Positions 9,143-17,397 of a DNA stretch of 64,000 nt are shown here, piece by piece; the first letter of the stretch is position 1; each line of letters starts with the position of its first letter. The notes under the pieces were generated by a model. It did no database searches. It was given only the letters and a program-made list of their open reading frames with translations, and was not told the DNA's origin. Location of the stretch: NCBI RefSeq assembly GCF_004345855.1, contig NZ_SLXN01000007.1, positions 205,998 to 269,997 of the forward strand. Direction: 5' to 3'. Source of the stretch: Sphingomonas sp. BK235. GTDB lineage: Bacteria; Pseudomonadota; Alphaproteobacteria; Sphingomonadales; Sphingomonadaceae. The position numbers were made by a program, and so were the translations under genes.

Positions 9143-11182
9143 ATGAACCGCACCTCCGTCGCGAGTCTGCTCGCGCTCGCCGCCGCCGCGCTCGCCACTC
9201 CCGCCGCCGCGCGTCAGCTCACCATCGAGGACGTCACGATGCTCAGCCGCGTCGGCGCGCCCGCCATGTCCGACGATGGCCGCTGGCTGGTGTGGGCGCA
9301 GCGCGAGACCGACCTCGACGCCGACCGCGGCCGCTACGATCTCTGGCGGCTCGATCTGACCCGCCCCGGCGCGACCCCCGAGAAGCTCGCCGCCGACCCC
9401 AAGCTCGACGAGAACGACCCGCAGATCGTCGGCACCACCGTCTATTTCAGCGCCGACGACGCGATCTGGTCGGTGCCCGTGACCGGCGGTACGCCGCGCC
9501 GGCTCACCGACTTCAAGGGCGGCTTCGGCGGCTTCAAGGTCGCGCCGACCGGTGACAAGCTTGTGGTCTGGGCCGACCGCAACCCCGGCGCGCCCACGCT
9601 CGAGCTGCCGATGGTGAAGAAGCGCGCCGACGCCGGCGCGGGCCGCACGTACGACCAGCTGTTCGTGCGCCACTGGGATAGCTGGGCGGACGGCACCCGC
9701 TCCCAGCTGTTCGTGCTGCCGCTCACCGCGCAGGGCGCGCGCGGCAACGGGCGCTCGGTGATGGGCGGGCTGGTCGGCGACACGCCGTCCAAGCCGTTTG
9801 GCGGCGGCGAGGAAGTGAGCTGGAGCCCGGACGGGCGCACGCTCTATTTCGCGCTGCGCGAGGCGGGGCGGATCGAGCCGCTGTCGACCAACCTCGACGT
9901 CTTCCAGGTGCCCGCCGACGCCAGCGCCGCGCCGACCAACCTCACCGCCGCCAACCGCGCCACCGACACCCAGCCGAGCGTCTCGCCCGACGGCCGCACG
10001 CTCGCTTATCTCGCGATGCGGCGGCCGGGCTACGAGGCCGACCGCTACGTCCTGACGCTGCGCGACCTCGCCACCGGGCGCTCGACCTCGCTGACCGAGC
10101 GCTGGGACCGCTCGGTCGGGTCGTTGCGCTGGGCGCCCGACTCGCGCTCGCTCTACGTCACCGCCGAGGACACGCAGGAGAACCCGTTGTGGCGCGTCGA
10201 CGCGCGCAGCGGGCAGGTCACGCGGCTGACCGAGCAGGGCAATGTCGCCGCGGTGGCGGTCGGCGCGCGCGGCGCGGTGGTGGCGATGAACAGCCTCACC
10301 GCGCCCGACGATTTCTACCGCGTGGTGCCGGGGCGCGCGCCGCAGCGGCTCACCAGCGTCAACGCCGCCAGGCTCGCGGGCATCGACATGCCGGCGGTCG
10401 AGCGGTTCAGCTTCAAGGGCGCCAACGACGACACCGTCTGGGGCTATGCGGTGCGACCGGCGGGCAGCAGCGGCAAGCTGCCGATCGCCTATATGGTCCA
10501 TGGCGGGCCGCAGGGATCGAGCAACAACAGCTGGTCGTATCGCTGGAACCCGGCGGTGTTCGCCGGGGCGGGCTATGCGCTGGTGGCGGTCGATTTCCAC
10601 GGCTCGACCGGCTACGGCCAGGCCTTCACCGACGCGATCCGCGACAATTGGGGCGGCTGGCCGCTCGAGGACCTGCAGAAGGGCCTCGCCGCCGCGACCG
10701 CCAGGTTCGACTGGATGGACGGCGGCAACGCCTGCGCGCTCGGCGCGAGCTACGGCGGCTATATGATGAACTGGATCGAGGGGCGCTGGCCCGATCGCTT
10801 CAAGTGCATCGTCCAGCACGACGGTGTCTTCGACGCGCGCGCCATGGCGTACGAGACCGAGGAGCTGTGGTTCGACGAGTGGGAACATGGCGGCAAGGCC
10901 TATTTCGAGGACCCGCAAGCGTTCGAGAAGTGGAACCCGGTCAATTACGTCGATCGCTGGAAGACGCCGCAGCTGGTGATCACCGGCGAGAAGGACTTCC
11001 GCATTCCCTATACGCAGGGGCTGGCGGCGTTCACTGCGCTGCAACGGCGTGAGATCCCGTCGCGGCTGCTCGTGTTCCCGGCGGAGAACCATTGGGTGCT
11101 CAAGCCCAAGGACTCGCGCCAATGGTATAGCGAGGTGATCGGCTGGATGAATCGCTGGACCGGCAAGGCGAGCGCAGGCTGA
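9143..11182 (+). CDS. Secreted S9 family prolyl oligopeptidase (dipeptidyl/acylaminoacyl peptidase type)
   Basis: A 679-residue protein. A Sec signal peptide (MNRTSVASLLALAAAALA, cleavage after TPAAA) leads into a WD40-like beta-propeller (about 30-400) that gates access, then an alpha/beta-hydrolase domain. The nucleophile is Ser536 in LGASYGGYMMNW; the oxyanion/approach segment MVHGGPQGSS lies before it, and Asp and His are in GEKDFRIPY and AENHWV. Such enzymes cut short peptides, often after proline or at blocked N-termini, in the periplasm. A hairpin-plus-T-run terminator follows. It is monocistronic. Confidence 0.92.
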   Translation: MNRTSVASLLALAAAALATPAAARQLTIEDVTMLSRVGAPAMSDDGRWLVWAQRETDLDADRGRYDLWRLDLTRPGATPEKLAADPKLDENDPQIVGTTVYFSADDAIWSVPVTGGTPRRLTDFKGGFGGFKVAPTGDKLVVWADRNPGAPTLELPMVKKRADAGAGRTYDQLFVRHWDSWADGTRSQLFVLPLTAQGARGNGRSVMGGLVGDTPSKPFGGGEEVSWSPDGRTLYFALREAGRIEPLSTNLDVFQVPADASAAPTNLTAANRATDTQPSVSPDGRTLAYLAMRRPGYEADRYVLTLRDLATGRSTSLTERWDRSVGSLRWAPDSRSLYVTAEDTQENPLWRVDARSGQVTRLTEQGNVAAVAVGARGAVVAMNSLTAPDDFYRVVPGRAPQRLTSVNAARLAGIDMPAVERFSFKGANDDTVWGYAVRPAGSSGKLPIAYMVHGGPQGSSNNSWSYRWNPAVFAGAGYALVAVDFHGSTGYGQAFTDAIRDNWGGWPLEDLQKGLAAATARFDWMDGGNACALGASYGGYMMNWIEGRWPDRFKCIVQHDGVFDARAMAYETEELWFDEWEHGGKAYFEDPQAFEKWNPVNYVDRWKTPQLVITGEKDFRIPYTQGLAAFTALQRREIPSRLLVFPAENHWVLKPKDSRQWYSEVIGWMNRWTGKASAG

Positions 11183-11228
11183 GCCCCGCAGCGCCGCCGG
11201 GGCGCGTGTGAGCGGACCGGCGCGGGTC

Positions 11229-11272
11229 GGCGCGGGCGTGGCCGCGGCGGTCACCCGCGCCCTTTTCTTTTC
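11229..11272 (+). terminator. Rho-independent terminator after the S9 peptidase gene
   Basis: GGCGCGGG (11229-11236) pairs with CCCGCGCC (11254-11261) and is followed at once by CTTTTCTTTT. It lies 47 bp after the peptidase stop and 26 bp before the valS start. Confidence 0.75.
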
Positions 11273-11297
11273 GCGCGACGCGGGATAGCCGCGGCGC

Positions 11298-14006
11298 ATG
11301 ACCGAGCTCGCCAAGACCTTCGACCCGGCCGCGATCGAGCGCCGCTGGTACACGCACTGGGAAGACAAGGGCCTGTTCCGCCCCCAGCGCCCCAACGCCG
11401 AGCCCTGGACGATCGTCAACCCGCCGCCCAACGTGACGGGCTCACTCCATATCGGCCACGCGCTCGACAACACGCTGCAGGACATTCTGACGCGCCATGC
11501 CCGGCTCAAGGGCAAGGACGCGCTGTGGGTGGTCGGCACCGACCATGCCGGCATCGCCACGCAGATGGTGGTCGAGCGCCAGATGGCCGCCAGGGGCGAG
11601 AAGCGCACCGACCTGTCGCGGGAGGCGTTCGTCGCGCGCGTCTGGGAGTGGAAGGCGGAGAGCGGCGGCGAGATCACGCGCCAGCTGCGCCGGCTCGGCT
11701 GCTCGATGGACTGGGCGAACGAGCGCTTCACCATGGACGAGGGCTTCTCGCGCGCGGTGCTCAAGGTGTTCGTCGAGCTGCACCGCCAGGGCCTGCTCTA
11801 CCGCGACAAGCGGCTGGTCAACTGGGACCCGGGCCTCGGCACCGCGATCAGCGACCTCGAGGTAGAGACCCGCGAGGTGCGCGGCAGCTTCTGGCGGCTG
11901 CGCTACCCGCTCGCGGACGGCTCGGGCTCGATCGAGGTGGCGACGACGCGGCCCGAGACGATGCTCGCCGACATGGCGGTGGCAGTGCATCCCGAGGACG
12001 CGCGCTACACCGCGTTGGTGGGCAAGCAGGTGCGCTTACCGATCACCGGGCGGCTGATCCCGATCGTCGCCGACGAGCACGCCGACCCGGCGCTCGGCTC
12101 GGGCGCGGTGAAGATCACGCCGGGGCACGACTTCAACGACTTCGAGGTCGGCCGCCGCGCTGGGATCGAGGCCCGCGACATGCTCAACATGCTCGATGCC
12201 AAGGCGCGCGTGGTGCAGACCGCGGACGGGCTGATCCCGGCTGAGTTCCTCGGCCTGCCCGGCAACGACGCCAAGGCCGAGCAGGACGCGCGCCGGCTGG
12301 TGGTCGCGCGACTCAAGGAGGCGGGCGTGCTGCTCCCGCACGTCGACAAGGAAGGCGTCGCGCACGACGCCGAGCCGCGCGTGATCCAGACGCCGTTCGG
12401 TGACCGCTCGGGCGCGGTGATCGAGCCGTGGCTGACCGACCAATGGTATGTCGACGCCGCCACCTTGGCCAAGCCGGCGATCGAGGCGGTGCGCTCGGGC
12501 GCGATCAAGCTGGTGCCTAAGTCGTGGGAGAAGACCTTCTTCAACTGGATGGAGAACATCCAGCCGTGGTGCGTGTCGCGCCAGCTCTGGTGGGGGCACC
12601 AGATCCCGGCGTGGTTCGACGCGGAGGGCCGCGCCTATGTCGCCGAGACCGAGGAAGAGGCGCAGGCCGAGGCGGGCGCGGGCGTGGCGCTGACGCGCGA
12701 CCCCGACGTGCTCGACACCTGGTTCTCCAGCGCGCTCTGGCCGTTCGCGACGATGGGCTGGCCCGACGCGGCGGATCGCACGCTCGGCGGCCGCTACCCC
12801 AATGACGTGCTCGTCTCGGGCTTCGACATCCTGTTCTTCTGGGACGCGCGGATGATGATGCAGGGCATGCACTTCATGGGCGAGGTGCCGTTCCGCACGC
12901 TCTACCTGCACGGCCTGGTGCGCGCCGCCGACGGCGCCAAGATGTCCAAGTCCAAGGGCAATACGGTCGATCCGCTCGGGCTGATCGACCGCTACGGCGC
13001 CGACGCGCTGCGCTTCTTCATGGCCGCGATGGAGAGCCAGGGGCGCGACATCAAGATGGATGAGAAGCGCGTCGAGGGCTATCGCAACTTCGCCACCAAG
13101 CTGTGGAACGCCAGCCGCTTCGCCCAGGCCAACGGCATCGGCGGCTCGACTACGCTGGAGCCGCCGCTCGCGTCCAACGCGGTCAACAAGTGGATCGTCG
13201 CCGAGACGGTGGCGACGGTGCAGGCGGTCGACCTCGCGCTCGCCGACTATCGCTTCGACGCCGCCGCCAACGCGATCTACCAGTTCGTGTGGAGCCGCTT
13301 CTGCGACTGGTATCTGGAGCTGATCAAGGGCTTGATCCAGCCTCAACTCGCACCGGATGGACTGACCTACGAGACCTTTCAGCCGGCGGTAGACGAGACG
13401 CGGAGGGTCGCGGGCTGGGTGCTCGACCAGATCCTGGTGCTGCTCCACCCGTTCATGCCCTTCATCACCGAGGAGCTGTGGCACGCGCTGGCGCCGCGCG
13501 AGCACGAGTTGATCGTCGCGCACTGGCCCATGGCGGACGCACGCGCGCTCGATCCGGCGGCGACTCAGGAGGTCGAGCGGCTGATCGAGCTGGTCGAGGC
13601 GGTCCGCGGTGCGCGCGCCGAACTCAACGTGCCGCCGGGCGCGCGCATCGCGCTCCATACCGGGGCGGGCAGCGTGCCGGCGACGATCGCACCTTATGTG
13701 GAGCGGCTCGCGCGCGTCACGCTGACGCCGGGCGAGGCGAGCGGCGCGCGCGCGCCGATCCTGTGGGGGGCGGAGACGTTCGCGCTGGCCCTGGAGGGCG
13801 TGATCGACCTGGAGGCGGAGCGGCAGCGGTTGCAGAAGTCGCTCGCCGCGGCGGAGAAGGAGCGCGACTCGCTGGCGGGGCGGCTCGGCAACGCCAGCTT
13901 CGTCGAGCGCGCCAAGCCCGAGGCGGTGGAGAAGGCGCGCGCCGACCACGCCGAGAAGGCGGCGGACGCGGAACGCTTCGCCGCGGCGTTGGCGCGGCTG
14001 GGATAG
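11298..14006 (+). CDS. valS: Valine--tRNA ligase
   Basis: A 902-residue class I synthetase. It begins ELAKTFDPAAIERRWYTHW. The HIGH motif is in GSLHIGHALDNT and the KMSKS motif in AAKMSKSKGNTVDP; the CP1 editing domain lies between them, then the anticodon-binding domain, and a C-terminal coiled coil (LEAERQRLQKSLAAAEKERD) typical of ValRS. It charges tRNA-Val and hydrolyses Thr-tRNA-Val. Length and domain order are standard. It appears monocistronic. Confidence 0.98.
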   Translation: MTELAKTFDPAAIERRWYTHWEDKGLFRPQRPNAEPWTIVNPPPNVTGSLHIGHALDNTLQDILTRHARLKGKDALWVVGTDHAGIATQMVVERQMAARGEKRTDLSREAFVARVWEWKAESGGEITRQLRRLGCSMDWANERFTMDEGFSRAVLKVFVELHRQGLLYRDKRLVNWDPGLGTAISDLEVETREVRGSFWRLRYPLADGSGSIEVATTRPETMLADMAVAVHPEDARYTALVGKQVRLPITGRLIPIVADEHADPALGSGAVKITPGHDFNDFEVGRRAGIEARDMLNMLDAKARVVQTADGLIPAEFLGLPGNDAKAEQDARRLVVARLKEAGVLLPHVDKEGVAHDAEPRVIQTPFGDRSGAVIEPWLTDQWYVDAATLAKPAIEAVRSGAIKLVPKSWEKTFFNWMENIQPWCVSRQLWWGHQIPAWFDAEGRAYVAETEEEAQAEAGAGVALTRDPDVLDTWFSSALWPFATMGWPDAADRTLGGRYPNDVLVSGFDILFFWDARMMMQGMHFMGEVPFRTLYLHGLVRAADGAKMSKSKGNTVDPLGLIDRYGADALRFFMAAMESQGRDIKMDEKRVEGYRNFATKLWNASRFAQANGIGGSTTLEPPLASNAVNKWIVAETVATVQAVDLALADYRFDAAANAIYQFVWSRFCDWYLELIKGLIQPQLAPDGLTYETFQPAVDETRRVAGWVLDQILVLLHPFMPFITEELWHALAPREHELIVAHWPMADARALDPAATQEVERLIELVEAVRGARAELNVPPGARIALHTGAGSVPATIAPYVERLARVTLTPGEASGARAPILWGAETFALALEGVIDLEAERQRLQKSLAAAEKERDSLAGRLGNASFVERAKPEAVEKARADHAEKAADAERFAAALARLG

Positions 14007-14049
14007 GGGCCGGCGGGCGGCTGCCGCCTGAGATCGCCCGACCATCGTT

Positions 14050-14072
14050 GGGGGGGCACGTTTGCTCCCCCC
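14050..14072 (+). terminator. G/C hairpin after valS, possible terminator
   Basis: GGGGGG plus GCA pairs with TGC and CCCCCC around the loop CGTT, with one bulged T. It lies 43 bp after the valS stop. No T run follows, so termination is uncertain. Confidence 0.4.
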
Positions 14073-14082
14073 ACATCCTACC

Positions 14083-14176
14083 GTCATCCCGGACTTGTTC
14101 CGGGATCCACTGTGCCGCCTTCTCACCAGCCGTGAGGCACGCGGACGGGTGGATCCCGGAACAAGTCCGGGATGAC
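14083..14176. repeat. Dispersed intergenic dyad repeat (REP-like), copy 2
   Basis: Arms 14083-14110 and 14149-14176 form the same 28-nt inverted pair as copy 1 (GTCATCCCGGACTTGTTCC and complement). The 38-nt centre is unrelated apart from a TGTGCCGC start. The rest of the valS-ffh gap (14177-14365) shows no gene I can support. Confidence 0.85.
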
Positions 14177-14365
14177 GGAGGAGGGTAGGGGGCAAGCCAC
14201 AAAACGGTAAGTGGCTGAAGCAGCGGCGGCCGGCGGGACAGCCACTCGTCCCCGCCGTGACCACCCGCCCACCCACAACCTTGCATCCCGCCGCCACTTC
14301 CTCTAACAGCCGCCGCACGTTCCACCGTTGAACGCGATCGACATGCGCCCATGTGGTGCCCGCTG

Positions 14366-14400
14366 GCCGGCGAGGTTTCGCCCGCCGGCGCTTTTGCGTT
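14366..14400 (+). terminator. Hairpin with T-rich tail just before ffh
   Basis: GCCGGCG (14366-14372) pairs with CGCCGGC (14383-14389) and is followed by GCTTTTGCGTT. It sits 26 bp upstream of the ffh start, so it could be a terminator for upstream read-through or a leader structure of ffh. Confidence 0.45.
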
Positions 14401-14425
14401 TGGCGGCGGATGAGAAGGATAGATG

Positions 14426-15952
14426 ATGTTCGACAGCCTCAGCGACCGTCTCGGCGGCGTCTTCGACCGGTTGCGTGGCCGCGGCGCGCTGACCGAGGCC
14501 GACGTGCGCGCCGCGATGCGCGAGGTGCGCGTCGCGCTGCTCGAGGCCGACGTCGCGCTGCCGGTCGCGCGCGCCTTCGTCGACGAGGTCACCGAGGAAG
14601 CGGTCGGCCAGAACGTCCTGCGCTCGGTCACGCCGGGGCAGCAGGTCGTCAAGATCGTCAACGACGCACTGGTGCGGATGCTCGGCGGCGACGATCCCGC
14701 CGCGGCCGAGCTCCAGCTCAACGTCGCGCCGCCAGCGGTGGTCATGATGGTCGGCCTGCAGGGCTCGGGCAAGACGACGACCACCGCCAAGATCGCCAAG
14801 CGCCTGTCGAGCAGCTCGATGACCGGGCGTTCGGCCAAGAAGGTGCTGATGGCGTCGCTCGACGTCAACCGCCCCGCCGCGCAGGAGCAGCTCGCCACGC
14901 TCGGCACGCAGGTCGAGGTGGCGACGCTGCCGATCGTCGCGGGCCAGCAGCCGGTCGAGATCGCGCGCCGCGCGCTCCAGGCCGCGAGGCTGCAGGGCTT
15001 CGACGTGCTGATGCTCGACACCGCCGGCCGACTCCACGTCGACCAGGCGCTGATGGACGAGATGAAGGCGGTCGCCGAGGTGGCCAGGCCGCAGGAGATC
15101 CTGCTCGTCGTCGACTCGCTGACCGGTCAGGACGCGGTCAACGTCGCGCAGAACTTCTCCGAGCAGGTCCCGCTCACCGGCGTGGTGCTCACCCGCATGG
15201 ACGGCGACGCGCGCGGGGGCGCCGCGCTGTCGATGCGCGCGGTCACGGGCAAGCCGATCAAGTTCGCCGGCGTCGGCGAGAAGCTCGACGCGCTGGAGGC
15301 GTTCCACGCGTCGCGGGTCGCGGGCCGCATCCTCGGCATGGGCGACGTGGTCAGCCTGGTCGAGCGTGCCGCCGAGTCGATCCAGCAGGAAGACGCCGAG
15401 CGCATGGCGAGCCGGCTCGCCAAGGGCCAGTTCGACATGAACGACCTGCGCGGCCAGCTCGCGCAGATGAAGCGCATGGGCGGCCTGGGCGCGCTCGCGG
15501 GCATGCTGCCGGGCATGAAGAAGGCGCAGGCGGCGATGGACTCGGTGCCGGGCAGCGACAAGATGCTGGTCCATCTCGACGCGATGATCGGCTCGATGAC
15601 GGTCAAGGAGCGCGCCAAGCCCGAGCTGATCAACGCCAAGCGCAAGATCCGCATCGCCAAGGGCTCGGGGACGACCGTGCAGGAGGTCAACAAGCTCCTC
15701 AAGATGCACCTCGAGATGTCGACCGCCATGAAGAAGATCAAGAAGATGGGCGGGCTCAAGGGCATGATGGCGATGCTCGGCAAGGGCGGCCTCGGCGGTT
15801 TGGGCAGCGCGATCGGTGGCGCCGACATGGGCGACATGATGGGCAAGCTCGGTGGGCCGGGCGGCGGTCCGGGGTTGCCCGGGCTTCCCGGCGGCGGTCT
15901 GCCCGGCAACATCCCCGGCGGCCTGCCGCCGGGGTTCCGTTTCAAGAAGTAA
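14426..15952 (+). CDS. ffh: Signal recognition particle protein (Ffh, SRP54)
   Basis: A 508-residue GTPase that binds 4.5S RNA and delivers nascent inner-membrane proteins to FtsY. N domain (about 1-90), G domain with LQGSGKTTTTAKIAKRL, DTAGRLHVD and TRMDGDARGG, then a methionine-rich M domain (MKRMGGLGALAGMLPGMKKA) and a glycine/proline-rich tail. Two ATGs are adjacent; I use the second (MFDSLSDRLGG), 6 nt after AAGGA, because it matches the family start. The tail (about 470-508) is longer and more Gly/Pro-rich than in enterobacteria. It precedes rpsP, a common order in alphaproteobacteria. Confidence 0.97.
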   Translation: MFDSLSDRLGGVFDRLRGRGALTEADVRAAMREVRVALLEADVALPVARAFVDEVTEEAVGQNVLRSVTPGQQVVKIVNDALVRMLGGDDPAAAELQLNVAPPAVVMMVGLQGSGKTTTTAKIAKRLSSSSMTGRSAKKVLMASLDVNRPAAQEQLATLGTQVEVATLPIVAGQQPVEIARRALQAARLQGFDVLMLDTAGRLHVDQALMDEMKAVAEVARPQEILLVVDSLTGQDAVNVAQNFSEQVPLTGVVLTRMDGDARGGAALSMRAVTGKPIKFAGVGEKLDALEAFHASRVAGRILGMGDVVSLVERAAESIQQEDAERMASRLAKGQFDMNDLRGQLAQMKRMGGLGALAGMLPGMKKAQAAMDSVPGSDKMLVHLDAMIGSMTVKERAKPELINAKRKIRIAKGSGTTVQEVNKLLKMHLEMSTAMKKIKKMGGLKGMMAMLGKGGLGGLGSAIGGADMGDMMGKLGGPGGGPGLPGLPGGGLPGNIPGGLPPGFRFKK

Positions 15953-16049
15953 CGATGCGCGCCGCCGCGGCGGCGCGGGCGTAACGATTATCACCTAGAC
16001 GATCCCGGCGCGTGCCGGGGCACCAACGGACAGAAGGAAGACGAACACC

Positions 16050-16454
16050 ATGGCACTCAGCATTCGCCTGTCGCGCGGCGGCTCCAAGAAGCGTCCCTAC
16101 TACCGCATCGTGGTGGCCGACGCGCGCAGCCCGCGTGACGGCAAGTTCATCGAGAAGATCGGCAACTACAACCCGCTGCTCGGCAAGGACGACGAGAAGC
16201 GCGTCGTGCTCGACGCCGAGCGCGCCAAGCACTGGCTGGGCGTCGGCGCGCAGCCGACCGACCGCGTCGCCCGCTTCCTCGACGCCGCGGGCGTGAAGGA
16301 GCGCGCCGCGCGCAGCAACCCGAAGAAGGGCGAGCCGGGCGAGAAGGCCAAGGAGCGCGCCGAGGAGCGTGCCGAGAAGCTGAAGGCGCAGCAGGAGGCC
16401 GCCGCGGCCCCGGCCGCCGAGCCGGCCGAGGCCGAGGCGGCGAGCGCCGAGTAA
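16050..16454 (+). CDS. rpsP: 30S ribosomal protein S16
   Basis: A 134-residue protein. The first 80 residues (MALSIRLSRGGSKKRPYYRI, then DGKFIEKIGNYNPL) are the conserved S16 fold, an assembly protein of the small subunit. Residues about 85-134 form a Lys/Glu/Ala-rich extension, longer than the E. coli protein (82 residues) but usual in alphaproteobacteria. A good Shine-Dalgarno AGAAGGA lies upstream. It heads the rpsP-rimM-trmD-rplS group, which is interrupted in this genome. Confidence 0.97.
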   Translation: MALSIRLSRGGSKKRPYYRIVVADARSPRDGKFIEKIGNYNPLLGKDDEKRVVLDAERAKHWLGVGAQPTDRVARFLDAAGVKERAARSNPKKGEPGEKAKERAEERAEKLKAQQEAAAAPAAEPAEAEAASAE

Positions 16455-16524
16455 GCCGGCCGGGAAGCCGATCGTCCGCTCGTGCGTTACCTGCGGCTCC
16501 ATCGAGAGCCGAGAGGATTGCACG

Positions 16525-16677
16525 ATGACGATCGATCCCGACCCGCGCACCGCGCCCGACGACAATGACGACTCGACCACCCAGGACGCCACGAACCAGG
16601 GTGTCTCGAGCGAGCAGCCCGCCGAAGGGGACGACGACGCCCCCGCCGGCGGCGCCGGCTCGCCCGACCAGGCCTGA
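16525..16677 (+). CDS. Small acidic protein of unknown function overlapping the rimM 5' region
   Basis: A 50-codon frame from an ATG at 16525, preceded by GAGAGGA, encoding MTIDPDPRTAPDDNDDSTTQ and ending GGAGSPDQA. It is acidic, Asp/Gly/Pro-rich and probably disordered. Codons are strongly C/G-ending, as in neighbouring real genes. The same DNA read in the rimM frame uses poor codons (CGA, CCA, AGG, ACT), so if anything is translated here, this frame is the better candidate. It ends 25 bp before the preferred rimM GTG. I recognise no family. It could be a translational coupler, or chance. Confidence 0.5.
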   Translation: MTIDPDPRTAPDDNDDSTTQDATNQGVSSEQPAEGDDDAPAGGAGSPDQA

Positions 16678-16702
16678 GGCGGCGCCGGTCGACCCCGACG
16701 CG

Positions 16703-17146
16703 GTGGTGCTCGCCGCCGTGACGGGGGCGCATGGCATCGCCGGCGAGGTGCGGCTCAAGGTGTTCGCCGAGGCGCTCGACGCGCATCGCACGTTCAACGG
16801 CGGTGCGCTCACGCTGGTGAAGCTGCGCGACGGCACGATCGCGCGCTTCGCCGAGGTGACCGACCGCACCGCCGCGGAACGGCTTCGCGGCACCTTGCTG
16901 ACGGTCGCCCGCGCTGACCTGCCGCCGCTCGGCGAGGGCGAATATTATCACGCCGACCTGCTCGGTCTCGCCGCGGTCTCGACCACGGGCGAGCCGGTCG
17001 GGCGTGTCGTCGCGGTGGAGAATTTCGGCGCCGGCGACGTGATCGAGATCGAGCGCGACGGCGGCAAACGCTTCATGGTGCCGATCAGAGCCGTGCCCGA
17101 GTGGGATCGCACGCGGCTGGTGGTCGAGGCGGCGTTCGTGGAGTGA
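16703..17146 (+). CDS. rimM: Ribosome maturation factor RimM
   Basis: RimM helps process 16S rRNA and binds S19 in the 30S head. The N-terminal domain opens VVLAAVTGAHGIAGEVRLKV and ends near LGEGEYYHADLLG; the PRC-barrel follows (GRVVAVENFGAGDVIEIE, then FMVPIRAVPEWD). I place the start at GTG 16703, giving about 147 residues. An ATG at 16565 would add a 46-residue low-complexity segment with poor codon usage that overlaps the small acidic ORF. In most proteobacteria rimM is followed directly by trmD; here a repeat, a reversed flavoprotein gene and vapBC come first. Confidence 0.88.
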   Translation: MVLAAVTGAHGIAGEVRLKVFAEALDAHRTFNGGALTLVKLRDGTIARFAEVTDRTAAERLRGTLLTVARADLPPLGEGEYYHADLLGLAAVSTTGEPVGRVVAVENFGAGDVIEIERDGGKRFMVPIRAVPEWDRTRLVVEAAFVE

Positions 17147-17190
17147 GCAGGGGCTCCGTTCCCTCTCAACCCCTGCCGTTAACTCCTGCC

Positions 17191-17282
17191 GTCATCCTGA
17201 ACTTGTTTCAGGATCCACCGTTCCGCGAGCGCCGCGGCTAAGTATGCCGCACGGTGGATCCCGAAACGAGTTCGGGATGACG
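17191..17282. repeat. Dispersed intergenic dyad repeat (REP-like), copy 3 (variant)
   Basis: The left part begins GTCATCCTGAACTTGTTTCA and ends GGATCCACCG; the right arm is CGGTGGATCCCGAAACGAG and ends GATGAC. Core positions differ from copy 1 but the layout is the same. It lies 44 bp after the rimM stop. Confidence 0.8.
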
Positions 17283-17318
17283 GAAGCATGGAGGCCGAAT
17301 CGCTCCTGATCGCGTTGT

Positions 17319-17338
17319 GCTCCTGCGCACGCAGGAGC
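17319..17338. repeat. Perfect palindrome of the 'CTCCTGCG' repeat class
   Basis: GCTCCTGCG pairs with CGCAGGAGC around CA. The sequence following it (CCCAGAGCCACGATCG) matches the pattern seen after the degenerate copy at 8676. It fills the space between the rimM-side repeat and the end of the flavoprotein gene. Confidence 0.6.
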
Positions 17339-17397
17339 CCAGAGCCACGATCGCCCCGCCTCATCACCCTGGTTACCTGCCTCCGCAGGAACACCGT

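Noticed and set aside
8783..11764. Very long open frame antisense to the S9 peptidase and valS genes (and similar long antisense frames over many other genes)
   Set aside because: In DNA of this GC content, antisense frames stay open by chance. The translation is Arg/Ala/Gly/His-rich with no recognisable domain, and the sense strand encodes clear families.
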